Assembly (NCBI GenBank): GCA_946478645.1
Contig: CAMLCW010000078.1
Span: forward strand, 1-15,856
Length of the DNA: 15,856 bases
Direction: 5' to 3'
Source: an uncultured Variovorax sp.
GTDB lineage: Bacteria > Pseudomonadota > Gammaproteobacteria > Burkholderiales > Burkholderiaceae
Numbering within the stretch: the stretch's first letter is position 1; each line of letters begins with the position of its first letter. The notes under the pieces were generated by a model. It did not search any database. It was given only the letters and a program-made list of their open reading frames with translations, and was not told the origin of the DNA. A program made the translations under genes and the position numbers. Shown here piece by piece: positions 15,399 to 15,856 of the stretch.

Positions 15399-15856
15399 AT
15401 GCCCAAATTTGCAGCCAACCTCACGATGCTCTTCACCGAGCTTCCCTTCATGCAGCGCTTCGAGGCGGCCGCCAAGGCCGGCTTCGAGGCGGTGGAATAC
15501 CTGTTCCCCTATCCGTTCGAGAAGAAGGAACTCGCGGCCGCCCTGCGCGCCAACGGCCTGGTGCAGGTGCTGCACAACCTGCCGGCCGGCGACTGGGACA
15601 AGGGCGAGCGCGGCATCGCCTGCCACCCGGACCGCACGGGCGAGTTCCGCGAAGGCATCGCGATGGCGATCGACTACGCCACGGCGCTGGGCTGTCCGCA
15701 GGTGAACTGCCTCGTCGGCAAGGTGCCGGCGGGCGTGAGCCACGACGCGGCGCACAAGACCGTGGTCGAGAACCTGCGCCTGGCCGCGAGCGAACTCGAG
15801 TCGGCAGGCCTCGGCCTGCTCGTGGAGCCGATCAATCCCTTCGACATTCCCGGCTT
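15399..15856 (+). CDS. hyi: Hydroxypyruvate isomerase, 5' part
   Basis: An open frame from ATG 15399 runs off the right edge with 152 full codons. It matches hydroxypyruvate isomerase, which interconverts hydroxypyruvate and tartronate semialdehyde, the product of Gcl. Recognisable family segments in order are MPKFAANLTMLFTELPF, VEYLFPYPF, LHNLPAGDWDKGERGIAC, NCLVGKVPAG, VVENLRLAA and VEPINPFDIPG, with E143 in the last one a conserved catalytic glutamate of this TIM-barrel family. Full-length members are about 258 residues, so roughly 100 are missing. It lies 159 bp after gcl on the same strand. A tartronate-semialdehyde reductase gene would be expected next, outside this window. Confidence 0.95.
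   Translation, partial: MPKFAANLTMLFTELPFMQRFEAAAKAGFEAVEYLFPYPFEKKELAAALRANGLVQVLHNLPAGDWDKGERGIACHPDRTGEFREGIAMAIDYATALGCPQVNCLVGKVPAGVSHDAAHKTVVENLRLAASELESAGLGLLVEPINPFDIPG

Overview
The window is GC-rich DNA in which all gene families and their arrangement point to a betaproteobacterium, most likely Comamonadaceae close to Variovorax. That placement is inferred from gene content and protein style; no rRNA or housekeeping marker is present. I find 13 protein genes (12 complete, one cut by the right edge), a three-copy family of palindromic repeats and several candidate regulatory sites. No tRNA, rRNA, CRISPR array or transposase was seen.

Left part (1-2136): an aldo/keto reductase on the minus strand faces away from a membrane-anchored GGDEF diguanylate cyclase. 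Middle-left (2137-6892): a minus-strand iron-siderophore uptake operon runs TonB-dependent receptor, DUF3649 small membrane protein, PepSY membrane protein (probable ferric-siderophore reductase), DUF3325 small membrane protein. A good Fur-box match overlaps its likely -10 element.

Middle-right (6893-10088): a DAACS-family carboxylate symporter is followed 6 bp later by a GntR/FCD regulator. Two palindromic sites two helical turns apart lie upstream of the symporter and are the natural operator candidates. Two adjacent perfect hairpins then separate this pair from an AI-2E/PerM-family membrane protein.

Right part (10241-15856): a secreted DUF2141 protein is paired with a carotenoid-oxygenase-family enzyme carrying a twin-arginine-like leader. 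A convergent LysR regulator follows, and then divergently gcl (glyoxylate carboligase) and hyi (hydroxypyruvate isomerase). The last two make and interconvert tartronate semialdehyde in glyoxylate assimilation; the LysR protein is the likely activator, and an ATTCC-N5-GGAAT palindrome lies between it and gcl.

The least ordinary feature is a family of about 126-143 bp near-perfect inverted repeats at 10102-10240, 12286-12428 and 15247-15372. Each begins within 13 nt of a stop codon, all point the same way relative to the upstream gene, and their arms are built from short CGCARARG-like units. They look like a dispersed, non-autonomous palindromic element that may act on transcript ends.
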